A stretch of DNA of 64,000 bases from Paraburkholderia ginsengisoli NBRC 100965 (GCF_000739735.1 NZ_BBJF01000023.1:1-64000); one strand, 5' to 3'. Positions 53,652 through 62,185 are shown, counted from the first letter of the stretch. The notes: generated from the letters alone by a model not told the origin. Numbers and translations are program-made.

Positions 53652-54776
53652 TCAACGCGCCTTAAGACGCCACAGCGATGTCACTTCCGCCACACGCGCC
53701 TCGTGCAGTGCATCGGTTTCATCCGTCGACTTCGGGTGCCGCGGACGAATGTCCTCGCGACCCACCACCGTCAAACCGGCCTTTTCGATCTCCGCCAGTA
53801 ACGACTCGCGCGTACGCAAGCCGAGGTGCTCGGCGAAATCCGACAGGATCAGCCAGCCTTCCCCGCCCGGCGACAAATGCTCCGCGAGCCCGTTCAGGAA
53901 CCCGAGCAGCATGCGGCTTTCCGGGTCGTAGACCGCATATTCGACCGGCGACGCGGGCCGCGCCGGCACCCACGGCGGATTGCAGACGACGAGCGGCGCC
54001 CGGCCGTCCGGAAAAAGGTCCGCCTGAACGACCTCGACCTGCTGGTCGTAGCCGAGGCGCGCGAGGTTCTCACGCGCGCAGGCAAGCGCGCGCGGATCCT
54101 GATCGGTGGCGACGATTTTCTTCACACCGCGTTTGGCGAGCAGCGCGGCCAGCACGCCGGTGCCGGTGCCGATATCGAACGCCTTGTTCAGCGACGGCAG
54201 CGGCATGCGCGCGACCAGATCGACGTACTCGCCGCGCACCGGCGAAAACACGCCGTAGTGCGGATGAATGCGCTCGCCGAGCGCGGGAATTTCGACGCCC
54301 TTCTTGCGCCACTCGTGGGCACCGATCAGACCGAGCAGTTCGCGCAACGACACGACCGACGCTTCGTCGGTGGCCGGGCCGTAGGTTTCGATGCACGCGT
54401 GCTGCACGTCGGGCGCGCGGCGAAGCGGAATGCCGTAGGCGGCGTCGAGCGGAATCAGGATCATGCCGAGCGTGCGCGCGCGCTGCGACTGCGCCTGCCG
54501 ATGCAGGTTGAACGCGTCGATCGGCGTTGCGCCCTGCTTGCGCGGCTTGCGCTCGAGCCGGCGGGTGACCGCCTGCAGCAATTGGCGAGCGTTCTGGAAG
54601 TCGCCGTTCCACAGCAGCGCGGTCCCTTCGCAGGCGAGGCGGTAGGCCGAGTCGGCGGTGGTGCGGTCATCCGCGACGACGACACGTTTGGGCGGCGGCA
54701 CGGCCGCTTCGGAGCGCCAACGCGCGGTGCGGGGGCCGTCGGCTTCGGGCCAGGTAATGGTTGCAGGGCTGGTCAT
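53652..54776 (-). CDS. RlmG/PrmC-like methyltransferase ('methyltransferase small' domain)
   Basis: 374-aa protein. The N-terminal 150 residues (starting MTSPATITWPEADGP) are of unknown fold. The C-terminal half is a class I methyltransferase with SAM loop FDIGTGTGVLAALLAKRG and catalytic VVCNPPWVPA, the N-P-P-[YFW] motif of N-methyltransferases acting on glutamine or exocyclic base nitrogen. The target is not known. An in-frame extension upstream of the chosen ATG has no coding character. Confidence 0.78.
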   Translation of the reverse strand: MTSPATITWPEADGPRTARWRSEAAVPPPKRVVVADDRTTADSAYRLACEGTALLWNGDFQNARQLLQAVTRRLERKPRKQGATPIDAFNLHRQAQSQRARTLGMILIPLDAAYGIPLRRAPDVQHACIETYGPATDEASVVSLRELLGLIGAHEWRKKGVEIPALGERIHPHYGVFSPVRGEYVDLVARMPLPSLNKAFDIGTGTGVLAALLAKRGVKKIVATDQDPRALACARENLARLGYDQQVEVVQADLFPDGRAPLVVCNPPWVPARPASPVEYAVYDPESRMLLGFLNGLAEHLSPGGEGWLILSDFAEHLGLRTRESLLAEIEKAGLTVVGREDIRPRHPKSTDETDALHEARVAEVTSLWRLKAR

Positions 54777-54970
54777 GGTGAGGTGGGATCGGTGTTGCGG
54801 GAGTGACGCGGGTGAGACGTTGCGTCGTCGGGGGGCGTGGCCCGCCGGTGTACTTGTAGATAGCGATGCCGACTGACGCCCGAATAGTACCTCTGTCGCG
54901 CAGGTTCGCGGTGCGCAATTCTTCGGACGGGCTGGCTGGAGCGGGGTCGGGATACTTTCGTAGACTTTAT

Positions 54971-54993
54971 AGTCCACAATCGACAAGGTGAAA
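54971..54993. repeat. 23-bp exact repeat, copy 2
   Basis: Identical over 23 nt to 52889-52911 inside the BaiN-type gene; begins AGTCCACAATCG and ends AAGGTGAAA. Here it is non-coding and overlaps the small palindrome GACTTTATAGTC (54963-54974). Confidence 0.8.
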
Positions 54994-55282
54994 GAGATAT
55001 GGCGATTTTGAGCGCCTTGTAGTCTCACCGATGCGGTTTGCGAGCGGCTCGATGCCGCTTGGCGGGCGCGGTCGCAGATTGGCTCCGGCTGATGTATGCC
55101 GGTCTATCGCCGTCATTGGCGCTATCGGCCCACCGACTGGCCGCCGTGCTCGTTGCTCGAAAAATCATCGCCGCATCGAGAACCCGCCGACGCCTGCTGG
55201 ACGTGAAAACTTTAATCAACGCGAAAATATGCTAAATGGATAAATAGACACAGACTTAGCTATTGCGCGACGTCATGTTTTA

Positions 55283-55492
55283 TCACGGCGCACCACTAGA
55301 AAATAGACAGACGCCAATCCACTCGGTATAGTTCTCGACAGCCGAATAAGGTTGTACAAAAGAACCTGAGAGATCACAAGTGGCCCGGGGCGTCAGCCCG
55401 TGTAGCGTCCAAATCCAATAAATAGACTTTTCGGTTGCGGACACCATCGGTGTTCGCAACTCATCTTTTTCTTTTAATCCTTTAATCGCCAT
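55283..55492 (-). CDS. Possible small ORF in the AT-rich islet
   Basis: 69 codons from ATG 55492 (TTG 16 codons earlier extends it to 85; the frame stays open to a stop near 55570). It contains KSIYWIWTLHGLTP and VENYTEWIGVCLFSSGAP. Residue use is not that of a GC-rich shadow frame, but there is no ribosome site and no family match from memory. It could be the tail of a decayed gene. Confidence 0.3.
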   Translation of the reverse strand: MAIKGLKEKDELRTPMVSATEKSIYWIWTLHGLTPRATCDLSGSFVQPYSAVENYTEWIGVCLFSSGAP

Positions 55493-55614
55493 TGGTGCAA
55501 CGTTTGCGTTTAACGCATTCGGGCTCTTTTCCGCCAGCAATACGCGAGATTGCCTTTCTCGGTATCATTTAATTAATCGCGCCAAATGAAACGACTTCTG
55601 GACCGGTAAATAAA

Positions 55615-55648
55615 AAACGGGGTTTCTGATTGAACAGAAACCCCGTTT
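55615..55648 (-). terminator. Terminator of the tRNA-Thr transcript
   Basis: 14-bp perfect stem AAACGGGGTTTCTG (55615-55628) / CAGAAACCCCGTTT (55635-55648), loop ATTGAA, and TTTTTTATTT on the minus strand, 9 nt after the tRNA CCA. Confidence 0.92.
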
Positions 55649-55656
55649 CATACTAC

Positions 55657-55732
55657 TGGTGCCGGCTGCAGGACTCGAACCCGCCACCTCATGATTACAA
55701 GTCAAGCGCTCTACCTGATGAGCTAAGCCGGC
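55657..55732 (-). tRNA. tRNA-Thr(UGU)
   Basis: 76-nt cloverleaf on the minus strand: acceptor GCCGGCT/AGCCGGC, discriminator A and encoded CCA, D-stem GCTC/GAGC, anticodon loop CTTGTAA with anticodon TGT, T-stem GCGGG/CCTGC (one G-U) with loop TTCGAGT. The anticodon stem CTTGA/TCATG has a U28-U42 mismatch. It is 19 nt downstream of sspB on the same strand and followed by its own terminator. Confidence 0.93.
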
Positions 55733-55751
55733 ATGAGGCCGTGATTCTACT

Positions 55752-56261
55752 TCATTTTACGATCTTGAGGCGAGCCCTTCCGCCACCTTTTGAACCATCG
55801 TCGTCAGGTTGCGGGCCGGTCGCCGCGCTATCCGTTTTCGCGGCGGCTGCATCGCCCGCCGGCGAGCTTTCGACCGCGCGCGGCGCTGGCGCATCGGCCT
55901 CGTCCGCTGGCACCGCGTCAGCGCCGGAATCCTGCGCTTCGCCGCCCGCCGATTCGACCGGGAACGCCATGCCCTGGCCATTTTCACGCGCGTAAATCGC
56001 GAGAATATTGGCGATCGGCACCTCGATCTTGTGCGACTTGCCGGAGAAACGCGCGCTGAACTCGATCCACTCGTTGCCCATCTGCAACTGGCTGGTCGCC
56101 TCGAAGCTGATGTTCAACACGATTTCGTTGTCGCGCACAAACTGACGCGGAACGCGCGTCTGATTGTCGACCCGGACCGCGATGTGCGGCGTATAGCCGT
56201 TATCCGTGCACCACTCGTACAGCGCGCGCAGCAGGTAAGGCTTCGTGGAAATCTCTTGCAT
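55752..56261 (-). CDS. sspB: ClpXP protease specificity-enhancing factor SspB
   Basis: 169-aa adaptor. The N-terminal substrate domain (about 1-110) starts MQEISTKPYLLRALYEWC and ends IANILAIYARENGQGMAFP. A long acidic, Ala/Pro-rich linker follows, and the extreme C-terminus ARLKIVK is the ClpX-binding XB motif. SspB tethers ssrA-tagged proteins to ClpXP. The start is the ATG at 56261. sspA lies 67 nt upstream, as in other beta/gamma-proteobacteria. Confidence 0.93.
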   Translation of the reverse strand: MQEISTKPYLLRALYEWCTDNGYTPHIAVRVDNQTRVPRQFVRDNEIVLNISFEATSQLQMGNEWIEFSARFSGKSHKIEVPIANILAIYARENGQGMAFPVESAGGEAQDSGADAVPADEADAPAPRAVESSPAGDAAAAKTDSAATGPQPDDDGSKGGGRARLKIVK

Positions 56262-56328
56262 CAACAGTCCTCTTACCGGGCGCGGGTCCGCGCAACGAGC
56301 TGCGCGGCGCCCTCGCCCCGAGCCAAAC

Positions 56329-56940
56329 TCAACGACGCATCACCTTTTCCGAAGGCGTCAGCGCTTCGATATAAGCCGGGCGGCTGAAAATGCGCTCGGC
56401 GTACTTCATCAGCGGCGCGGCGTTCTTCGACAGTTCGATGCCGTAGTGATCCAGACGCCATAGGAGCGGCGCGATCGCGACGTCGAGCATCGAGAATTCT
56501 TCGCCGAGCATGTACTTGTTCTTCAGGAAGATCGGCGCGAGCTGCGTCAGGCGATCGCGGATCGCGAGGCGTGCCTTCTCGTGATTCTTCTCGGCGGCCT
56601 TGCCCTTCTCGTTTTCGAGCGTGCCGACGTGCACGAACAGTTCCTTCTCGAAGTTCAGCAGGAACAGGCGGGCGCGGGCGCGCTGCACCGGATCGGCCGG
56701 CATCAGTTGCGGATGCGGGAAGCGCTCGTCGATGTACTCGTTGATGATGTTCGATTCGTACAGAATCAGGTCCCGTTCGACGAGAATCGGCACCTGACCA
56801 TACGGATTCATCACGGCGATGTCTTCCGGCTTGTTAAACAGGTCGACGTCGCGGATCTCGAAGTCCATGCCCTTTTCGAACAACACCAGCCGGCAGCGCT
56901 GGGAGAACGGGCAAGTTGTGCCGGAATACAGAACCATCAT
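56329..56940 (-). CDS. sspA: Stringent starvation protein A (GST-fold RNA polymerase-associated)
   Basis: 203-aa GST-fold protein. It begins MMVLYSGTTCPFSQRCRLVL and contains MNPYGQVPILVERDLILYESNIINEYIDE, the diagnostic SspA N-domain; the PHP-like loop is at FPHPQLMP. It binds sigma-70 RNA polymerase and alters promoter choice under acid and starvation stress. It lies downstream of petC with a weak hairpin between (56979-57002). Confidence 0.94.
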   Translation of the reverse strand: MMVLYSGTTCPFSQRCRLVLFEKGMDFEIRDVDLFNKPEDIAVMNPYGQVPILVERDLILYESNIINEYIDERFPHPQLMPADPVQRARARLFLLNFEKELFVHVGTLENEKGKAAEKNHEKARLAIRDRLTQLAPIFLKNKYMLGEEFSMLDVAIAPLLWRLDHYGIELSKNAAPLMKYAERIFSRPAYIEALTPSEKVMRR

Positions 56941-56978
56941 ATTTACGTTTCCTCAAAAAGCTGAAAGGCCAGCGCGCG

Positions 56979-57002
56979 GAAAAACCGTTCAGCAGGTTTT
57001 TC
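56979..57002. terminator. Weak AT-rich hairpin between petC and sspA
   Basis: Stem GAAAAACC (56979-56986) / GGTTTTTC (56995-57002), loop GTTCAGCA. It could partly end the petABC transcript before sspA. Confidence 0.4.
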
Positions 57003-57035
57003 CTGGCGCCGGCCCCACGCCGGGTGACGGCGTGA

Positions 57036-57791
57036 TTATTTGATATGTTTCCAGTACGCGGCGTTCAGTCGCCAGGCGAAAAAGCTCAGGATACCGAGGA
57101 ACAGAAGCACCCACACGCCAAGCTGTTTGCGGGTCTGCTGCGTCGGTTCGGACATCCATGACAGGTACGACACGAGGTCGGCCACAGCAGAATCATAATC
57201 TACCGGCGACATCGTCCCCGGAGTGAGCTGCTGGAAGCCGACAAATTTGTGTACCGTTTCGCCCGTTTTTTCGTCGGTTTCGTCACTGAACTTCGCTGCA
57301 CGTTGCCCCTGAAGCTGCCACAGCACGTGAGGCATGCTCACGTTCTCGTACACCAGATTGTTCCAGCCGGTGGGCCGCGTATTGTCGCGATAAAAGCTGC
57401 GGAGATACGTGTACAGCCAGTCCTTGCCGCGCGCCCGCGCCTCCACCGACAGATCCGGCGGCGCCGCCCCGAACCACGCTTTCGCGTCTTCCGGTCGCAT
57501 CGCCACGGTCATCGTGTTGCCGACCTTATCGGTGGTGAACAGCAGGTTCGCCTGAATTTCGCTCGGCGAAATGCCGATGTCGGTCAGGCGGTTGTAGCGC
57601 ATCAGGTTCGCACTGTGGCAATTCAGGCAGTAGTTTACAAACAATTGCGCGCCGTGCTGCAAAGAAGCGAAATTCTCCGCGTTATCCGGCGCGCGGTCGA
57701 GATGGAAATTCTCGTCCGCGTGGGCCGGAGCGGCCAGCACCGAGAGCAGTGTCGCGCCGACCAGCGCGCACATCGAAAGCAGTTTCTTCAT
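57036..57791 (-). CDS. petC: Cytochrome c1 of the bc1 complex
   Basis: 251-aa protein. Signal peptide MKKLLSMCALVGATLLSVLAAPAHA (first 25), haem site CLNCH (55-59), an Arg/Met region TVAMRPEDAK with the likely axial Met, and a C-terminal membrane anchor (about 224-244: LGVWVLLFLGILSFFAWRL). It passes electrons from the Rieske cluster to cytochrome c. It is the third gene of petABC, 22 nt after petB. Confidence 0.95.
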   Translation of the reverse strand: MKKLLSMCALVGATLLSVLAAPAHADENFHLDRAPDNAENFASLQHGAQLFVNYCLNCHSANLMRYNRLTDIGISPSEIQANLLFTTDKVGNTMTVAMRPEDAKAWFGAAPPDLSVEARARGKDWLYTYLRSFYRDNTRPTGWNNLVYENVSMPHVLWQLQGQRAAKFSDETDEKTGETVHKFVGFQQLTPGTMSPVDYDSAVADLVSYLSWMSEPTQQTRKQLGVWVLLFLGILSFFAWRLNAAYWKHIK

Positions 57792-57813
57792 TTCGTGTTC
57801 TCCTGGCTCGCGA

Positions 57814-59193
57814 TTAGTGAGGCGTGAACCGCACCCGTTCGGGCGGCTGCTTGAACGTGCCAAGCCGCGTCCAGAACGGCATGCCGAGGAAAAACGCGAA
57901 GTAGATCAGCGCACACACCTGGGCGATCAACGTCGAGGCTGGCGACGGCGGTTTAGTGCCGAGGAAGCCCAGCGTCAGGAAAGCGATCACGAAGATCCCG
58001 TAGAACACCTTGTGAAAAAACGGTCGGTAGCGGATCGACTTCACCGGCGAGCGGTCCAGCCACGGCAGGAAGAACAGCGAGATCACCGCGCTGCCCATCA
58101 CCACCACGCCCCAGAACTTCGATTCGGTGAAGGCCATCGCCAGAATCACCAGCACCGCGAGCACCGGCAGGCCGAGCTTCCACTTGCCGCGCGCGCGCAC
58201 CAGCGCGAGCAGGCCGAGCAGCGCGATCACGATCATCAGCACGATCTTGAACGGATCGGTGGTGGCGCGCAGCATCGCGTAAAACGCCGTGAAGTACCAC
58301 ACCGGCGCGATTTCAGGCGGCGTCTGCAGCGGATTAGCCGGCACGAAGTTATTGGCTTCGAGGAAGTAGCCGCCCATTTCCGGCGCGAAGAAAATGATCG
58401 CCGCGAAGATCAGCAGGAACACCGTGACGCCCATGAAATCGTGTACGGAGTAGAACGGGTGGAACGGAATGCCGTCGAGTGGCACGCCGTCCGGGCCCTT
58501 CTTCGCCTTGATCTCGATGCCATCCGGATTGTTCGAGCCGACTTCATGCAGCGCCACGAGGTGCGCGACGACGAGGCCGACCAGCACCAGCGGAATCGCA
58601 ATCACGTGAAACGCGAAGAAGCGATTGAGCGTGACGTCCGACACCACATAGTCGCCGCGAATCCACAGTGACAGGTCCGGCCCGATGAACGGAATCGCCG
58701 AGAACAGGTTGACGATCACCTGCGCGCCCCAGAACGACATCTGCCCCCACGGCAACAGGTAGCCGAAGAACGCCTCGGCCATCAGGCACAGGAAGATCAG
58801 GCAACCGAAGATCCACACCAGTTCGCGCGGCTTGCGGTACGAGCCATACATCAGCCCGCGGAACATATGCAGATACACGACGACGAAAAACATCGACGCG
58901 CCCGTGGAGTGCATATAGCGGATCAGCCAGCCCCACGGCACCTCGCGCATGATGTACTCGACCGATGAGAACGCGAGCGTCGCGTCGGGCTTGTAGTTCA
59001 TCGTGAGGAAGATGCCGGTGACGATCTGATTGACCAGCACCAGCAACGCGAGCGAACCGAAGAAGTACCAGAAGTTGAAGTTCTTCGGCGCGTAGTACTC
59101 GGAAACGTGCTTCTTCCAGGTGGACGTCAGAGGAAAGCGCCGATCGATCCAGCCGACCAGCCCGGTCGTCTCTACTTCGTGGTCCATCGCCAT
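57814..59193 (-). CDS. petB: Cytochrome b of the bc1 complex
   Basis: 459-aa integral membrane protein with eight to nine spans. Haem-ligand histidines are seen in RYMHSTGASMFF, YLHMFRGLMY, FAFHVIAIP and VAHLVALHEVG; the Qo site PPEIAP (PEWY-type loop) is present as TPPEIAPVWYF. It carries both b haems and the Qo/Qi quinone sites. The start MAMDHEVE follows AAAGGAG; the ATG shares one base with the petA stop (TAATG). Confidence 0.96.
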   Translation of the reverse strand: MAMDHEVETTGLVGWIDRRFPLTSTWKKHVSEYYAPKNFNFWYFFGSLALLVLVNQIVTGIFLTMNYKPDATLAFSSVEYIMREVPWGWLIRYMHSTGASMFFVVVYLHMFRGLMYGSYRKPRELVWIFGCLIFLCLMAEAFFGYLLPWGQMSFWGAQVIVNLFSAIPFIGPDLSLWIRGDYVVSDVTLNRFFAFHVIAIPLVLVGLVVAHLVALHEVGSNNPDGIEIKAKKGPDGVPLDGIPFHPFYSVHDFMGVTVFLLIFAAIIFFAPEMGGYFLEANNFVPANPLQTPPEIAPVWYFTAFYAMLRATTDPFKIVLMIVIALLGLLALVRARGKWKLGLPVLAVLVILAMAFTESKFWGVVVMGSAVISLFFLPWLDRSPVKSIRYRPFFHKVFYGIFVIAFLTLGFLGTKPPSPASTLIAQVCALIYFAFFLGMPFWTRLGTFKQPPERVRFTPH

Positions 59194-59813
59194 TACGCTT
59201 CTCCTTTCTCGTCCTTCCCGATCACGAGGCCGGTGGCCGACGTGAACATGAAGCGCGGGATGTCGAGGTTCTGCGGCGCAGGTTTGTTCTTGAAGACGCG
59301 GCCGGCCATGTCGTAGGTCGAGCCGTGGCACGGGCACAGGAAACCGCCTGGCCAGTCGTCCGGAAGATTGGGCTGCGCGCCCGCCTGGAAGCGCGGCGTC
59401 GGCGTGCAGCCCAGATGGGTGCACACGGCGACGGCAACTAGAAGATGCTTGTTCTCGGCGCGTGAACGGAATTCGTTGTTGCAGTACTCCGGCAACGGCA
59501 TCGAAAAGGGATTCTTGGTGAGGGGGTCCGCTACCTGGTTATCGGCTTTCTGGACATCGGCGAGCATCTGGTCGGTGCGGTTGATGATCCACACCGGTTT
59601 GCCGCGCCAGGCGACCGTCATCATGTCGCCGGGCTTGAGACTGCTGAAATCGACTTCGACCGGGGCGCCTGCTGCCTTGGCCTTTTCAGATGGTGCAAAC
59701 GAACTAACAAAGGGTACGACAATGGCAACGCCTCCTATGCCACCTGCTACGGTCGTCGCTACCAGCCAGTTCCGGCGGCTGCCGTCGACGCGCTCATCTT
59801 CTTTGTCTCGCAT
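59193..59813 (-). CDS. petA: Rieske iron-sulfur protein of the bc1 complex
   Basis: 206-aa protein. An N-terminal twin-arginine signal-anchor (SRRNWLVATTVAGGIGG, 12-28) holds it to the membrane after Tat export. The [2Fe-2S] ligands lie in CTHLGC (131-136) and CPCHG (160-164), with the two extra Cys forming the structural disulfide. It takes electrons from quinol at Qo. The start is set at MRDKEDER because it places the RR normally; the open frame extends further upstream. Confidence 0.95.
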   Translation of the reverse strand: MRDKEDERVDGSRRNWLVATTVAGGIGGVAIVVPFVSSFAPSEKAKAAGAPVEVDFSSLKPGDMMTVAWRGKPVWIINRTDQMLADVQKADNQVADPLTKNPFSMPLPEYCNNEFRSRAENKHLLVAVAVCTHLGCTPTPRFQAGAQPNLPDDWPGGFLCPCHGSTYDMAGRVFKNKPAPQNLDIPRFMFTSATGLVIGKDEKGEA

Positions 59814-60033
59814 CACACGCCCCACTTCTGAGTTGGATTTTTCCTTCACGTCTCTTCTACCGCCGCTAGTTTGCGCGAATGGAGTCGCCATTTACAAGGG
59901 CCGCGCACCAAAAACCGTGCGAAGCCCTTGATAAATCAGGGTTTCTCCGTACGAATCGCAAACTTTTTTGCACCTCCTTTTAAGCGCCCTCTGCGTTATT
60001 CGTGCCTTTTTCTTCTTTAATGCAATTCGCAAT

Positions 60034-60780
60034 TCAAACCGGATTAGGGATATCGATAAAGAGGTGTTCGATATCGAATTGCTCGGACAGATGTTTGCCC
60101 ACCGCCTGCACGCCGAAGCGTTCGGTCGCGTGATGTCCGGCTGCAAGAAACGCGACGCCGCTCTCCGCCGACGTGTGCATCACCGACTCCGACACTTCGC
60201 CGGTCAGGTAGACGTCGGCGCCCGCGTTGATCGCCGCGTCGAACATGTTTTGCGCGGCGCCCGTGCACCAGCCCACGCGACGCAGTTCGCGATCCGGATC
60301 GCCGAACACGAGCGGCGTGCGGCCGAGTGTCTGTTCGATTTCCGCGGTGAAGTGCGCGAGCGTGATCGGCATCGGAAAGGTAGCGAGCCAGCCGAGGTCG
60401 TTCTCGCCGAAACGCGCGTCGCTGATCCAGCCCATCTTCGCGCCGATCTGCGCGTTGTTGCCGAAATCCGGGTGGTCGTCGAGCGGCAGGTGATACGCGA
60501 ACAGGCTCAGGTCGTTGCCGATCAGCAGTTTCAGGCGCGCATGTTTGCGGCCGGTGATCTGCGGCGCTTCATTGCGCCAGAAGTAGCCGTGATGGACCAG
60601 CACGGCGTCCGCGCCCCAGTCGAGCGCGGCTTCGAGAAAGGCCACCGACGCGGTCACGCCGGTCGCGAGCTTATTGATCCGGCGACGCCCTTCGACCTGC
60701 AATCCATTGGGGCAATAGTCCTTGAAGCGCGCGGTTTCAAGAAGATTGTTCAAGTACAATTCAAGTTCGATCCGATCCAT
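60034..60780 (-). CDS. Nif3-like dinuclear metal-centre protein (DUF34/YbgI family)
   Basis: 248-aa protein. Conserved segments are NGLQVEGRRRINKLATGVTAS, DAVLVHHGYFWR (HH metal ligands), FAYHLPLDDHP and EVSESVMHTSAESGVAFLAAGHHATERFGV, which supply the di-metal site. It forms a toroidal hexamer; it has been linked to folate/GTP-cyclohydrolase-like and cofactor chemistry, but the reaction is unproven. It is divergent from the DegS-like protease with only 19 nt between start codons. Confidence 0.9.
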   Translation of the reverse strand: MDRIELELYLNNLLETARFKDYCPNGLQVEGRRRINKLATGVTASVAFLEAALDWGADAVLVHHGYFWRNEAPQITGRKHARLKLLIGNDLSLFAYHLPLDDHPDFGNNAQIGAKMGWISDARFGENDLGWLATFPMPITLAHFTAEIEQTLGRTPLVFGDPDRELRRVGWCTGAAQNMFDAAINAGADVYLTGEVSESVMHTSAESGVAFLAAGHHATERFGVQAVGKHLSEQFDIEHLFIDIPNPV

Positions 60781-60799
60781 ATAAACCTCTAGTCTTCAG

Positions 60800-62020
60800 A
60801 TGCTTAGACGCTTTTGGCTGTTCTTTGCCCAAGCGGTGACTGTGCTGTTGGCGCTGATGTTCATCATTGCGACCCTCAAACCGCAGTGGCTCCAGCGTCA
60901 AGGGCAATTCGGCAAGCAACTCGCCGAACCGATCGTCGCCCTGCGGGAAGTGGCGCCAGGCATCGGCAGCGGGCCCGCTCAGGCGTCCTACGCGGATGCC
61001 GCGCAAAAGGCCATGCCCGCGGTCGTCAATGTGTTCTCCAGCAAGGATGGCTCGCTGCCGCCCGATCCACGCGCGAAAGATCCGCTGTTCCGCTACTTCT
61101 TCGGCGACAGGAACAAGGGCAAGCAGCAGGAGCAACCGGCATCCAATCTCGGCTCCGGGGTGATAGTGAGTTCGGAAGGGTACATTCTAACGAACCAGCA
61201 CGTCGTGGACGGCGCCGATCAGATCGAAATCGCGCTGGCCGATGGTCGCACCACCAATGCGAAAGTGATTGGCGTCGATCCCGAAACGGATCTGGCGGTG
61301 CTCAAGGTCAACATGACCAATTTGCCCACCATCACGCTGGGCCGCATGGACCAGACACGCGTCGGCGACGTGGTGCTCGCGATCGGCAATCCGTTCGGCG
61401 TCGGGCAGACGGTGACGATGGGCATCGTCAGCGCACTCGGACGCAACCACCTCGGCATCAACACGTTCGAAAACTTCATCCAGACCGACGCGGCGATCAA
61501 CCCCGGCAACTCGGGTGGCGCGCTGGTCGACGAAAACGGCAACCTGCTCGGCATCAACACCGCGATCTATTCGCGCTCCGGTGGCTCGCTCGGTATCGGC
61601 TTCGCGATTCCGGTGTCGACCGCGCGCAGCGTGCTGGAGAGCATCATCACCACCGGCACGGTGACGCGCGGCTGGATCGGCGTCGAGCCGCAGGATGTGA
61701 CGCCGGAGATCGCGGAGTCGTTCGGGCTCGAGCAGAAGTCGGGGGCGATCGTCGCCGGCGTGCTGAAGAACGGTCCCGCCGACCGCGCGGGCGTGAAGCC
61801 CGGCGACATTCTGGTGAGCGTGAACGGCCAGGAGATCACCGACACCACGCGCCTGCTGAACGTCATCGCGCAGATCAAACCAGGTACGGCTGCGAAGGTG
61901 CACCTGGTGCGCAAGGGCCGCGAGATCGATCTGGACGTCACCATCGGCAAGCGGCCGCCCCCGCCGAAGCAGCCGGTCGAAGATAACGGCGGCGATCAGC
62001 AGGACGACGACGCCGGTTAA
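60800..62020 (+). CDS. DegS-like membrane-anchored serine protease (HtrA family)
   Basis: 406-aa trypsin-fold protease. An uncleaved N-terminal anchor (about 5-25: FWLFFAQAVTVLLALMFIIAT) is followed by the protease domain with triad H134 (TNQHVV), D164 (ETDLAVLK) and S238 (NPGNSGGAL), then a single PDZ domain (about 280-380: GWIGVEPQDVTPE...AGVKPGDILVSVNG). One PDZ plus anchor is the DegS layout; DegS senses unfolded porins and starts sigma-E release. The acidic Asp/Gln tail is unusual. The substrate here is unproven. Confidence 0.9.
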   Translation: MLRRFWLFFAQAVTVLLALMFIIATLKPQWLQRQGQFGKQLAEPIVALREVAPGIGSGPAQASYADAAQKAMPAVVNVFSSKDGSLPPDPRAKDPLFRYFFGDRNKGKQQEQPASNLGSGVIVSSEGYILTNQHVVDGADQIEIALADGRTTNAKVIGVDPETDLAVLKVNMTNLPTITLGRMDQTRVGDVVLAIGNPFGVGQTVTMGIVSALGRNHLGINTFENFIQTDAAINPGNSGGALVDENGNLLGINTAIYSRSGGSLGIGFAIPVSTARSVLESIITTGTVTRGWIGVEPQDVTPEIAESFGLEQKSGAIVAGVLKNGPADRAGVKPGDILVSVNGQEITDTTRLLNVIAQIKPGTAAKVHLVRKGREIDLDVTIGKRPPPPKQPVEDNGGDQQDDDAG

Positions 62021-62100
62021 GGCCGCAAGAAAGTACGAAGCGGGTCGCGCAGGACCATTAGCGAGCGAGACCTGCCGTCGTCGAAACAGAAGCAGAAACA

Positions 62101-62131
62101 AAAAGGGCAGCCCGCAATGGACTGCCCTTTT
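62101..62131. terminator. Bidirectional terminator between the protease gene and tatC
   Basis: Stem AAAAGGGCAG (62101-62110) / CTGCCCTTTT (62122-62131), 10 bp, with A-tract on the left, T on the right. Confidence 0.82.
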
Positions 62132-62185
62132 GTCTGGTGGCCTGCCGGCTCCGCGCTCCGCCGCGCAAACGCCCGGCGCCTTCAA

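Larger units (their letters stand above)
54777..55614. other. AT-richer islet without assigned gene, next to tRNA-Thr
   Basis: About 840 nt, the longest gene-free stretch here, clearly poorer in G+C from about 55200 on. It holds the second copy of the 23-bp sequence (54971-54993) and a minus-strand open frame at 55283-55492 (MAIKGLKEKDELRT..., 69 aa from its first ATG) with protein-like composition (W, Y, K, E) but no recognised family and no ribosome site. The tRNA 3' end faces it. It may be a remnant of transferred DNA. Confidence 0.45.

Noticed and set aside
54777..55028. N-terminal extension of the methyltransferase at 53652 to a 458-aa protein
   Set aside because: The added 84 residues are Ser/Thr/Pro/Arg-rich, cover the repeated 23-bp sequence and lack coding character; the ATG at 54776 gives a clean start.
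55025..55243. Overlapping small frames on both strands in the islet
   Set aside because: Arg/Ala/Ser-rich sequences with no motif or ribosome site; not distinguishable from chance.
59194..59424. N-terminal extension of cytochrome b to 536 aa
   Set aside because: The extension lies wholly over the Rieske gene in another frame; MAMDHEVE has a strong ribosome site and gives the normal PetB length.
59928..59938. TTGATAAATCA upstream of petA as an FNR/ANR box
   Set aside because: The half-sites are separated by 2 bp instead of the required 4, so the spacing is wrong for FNR binding.
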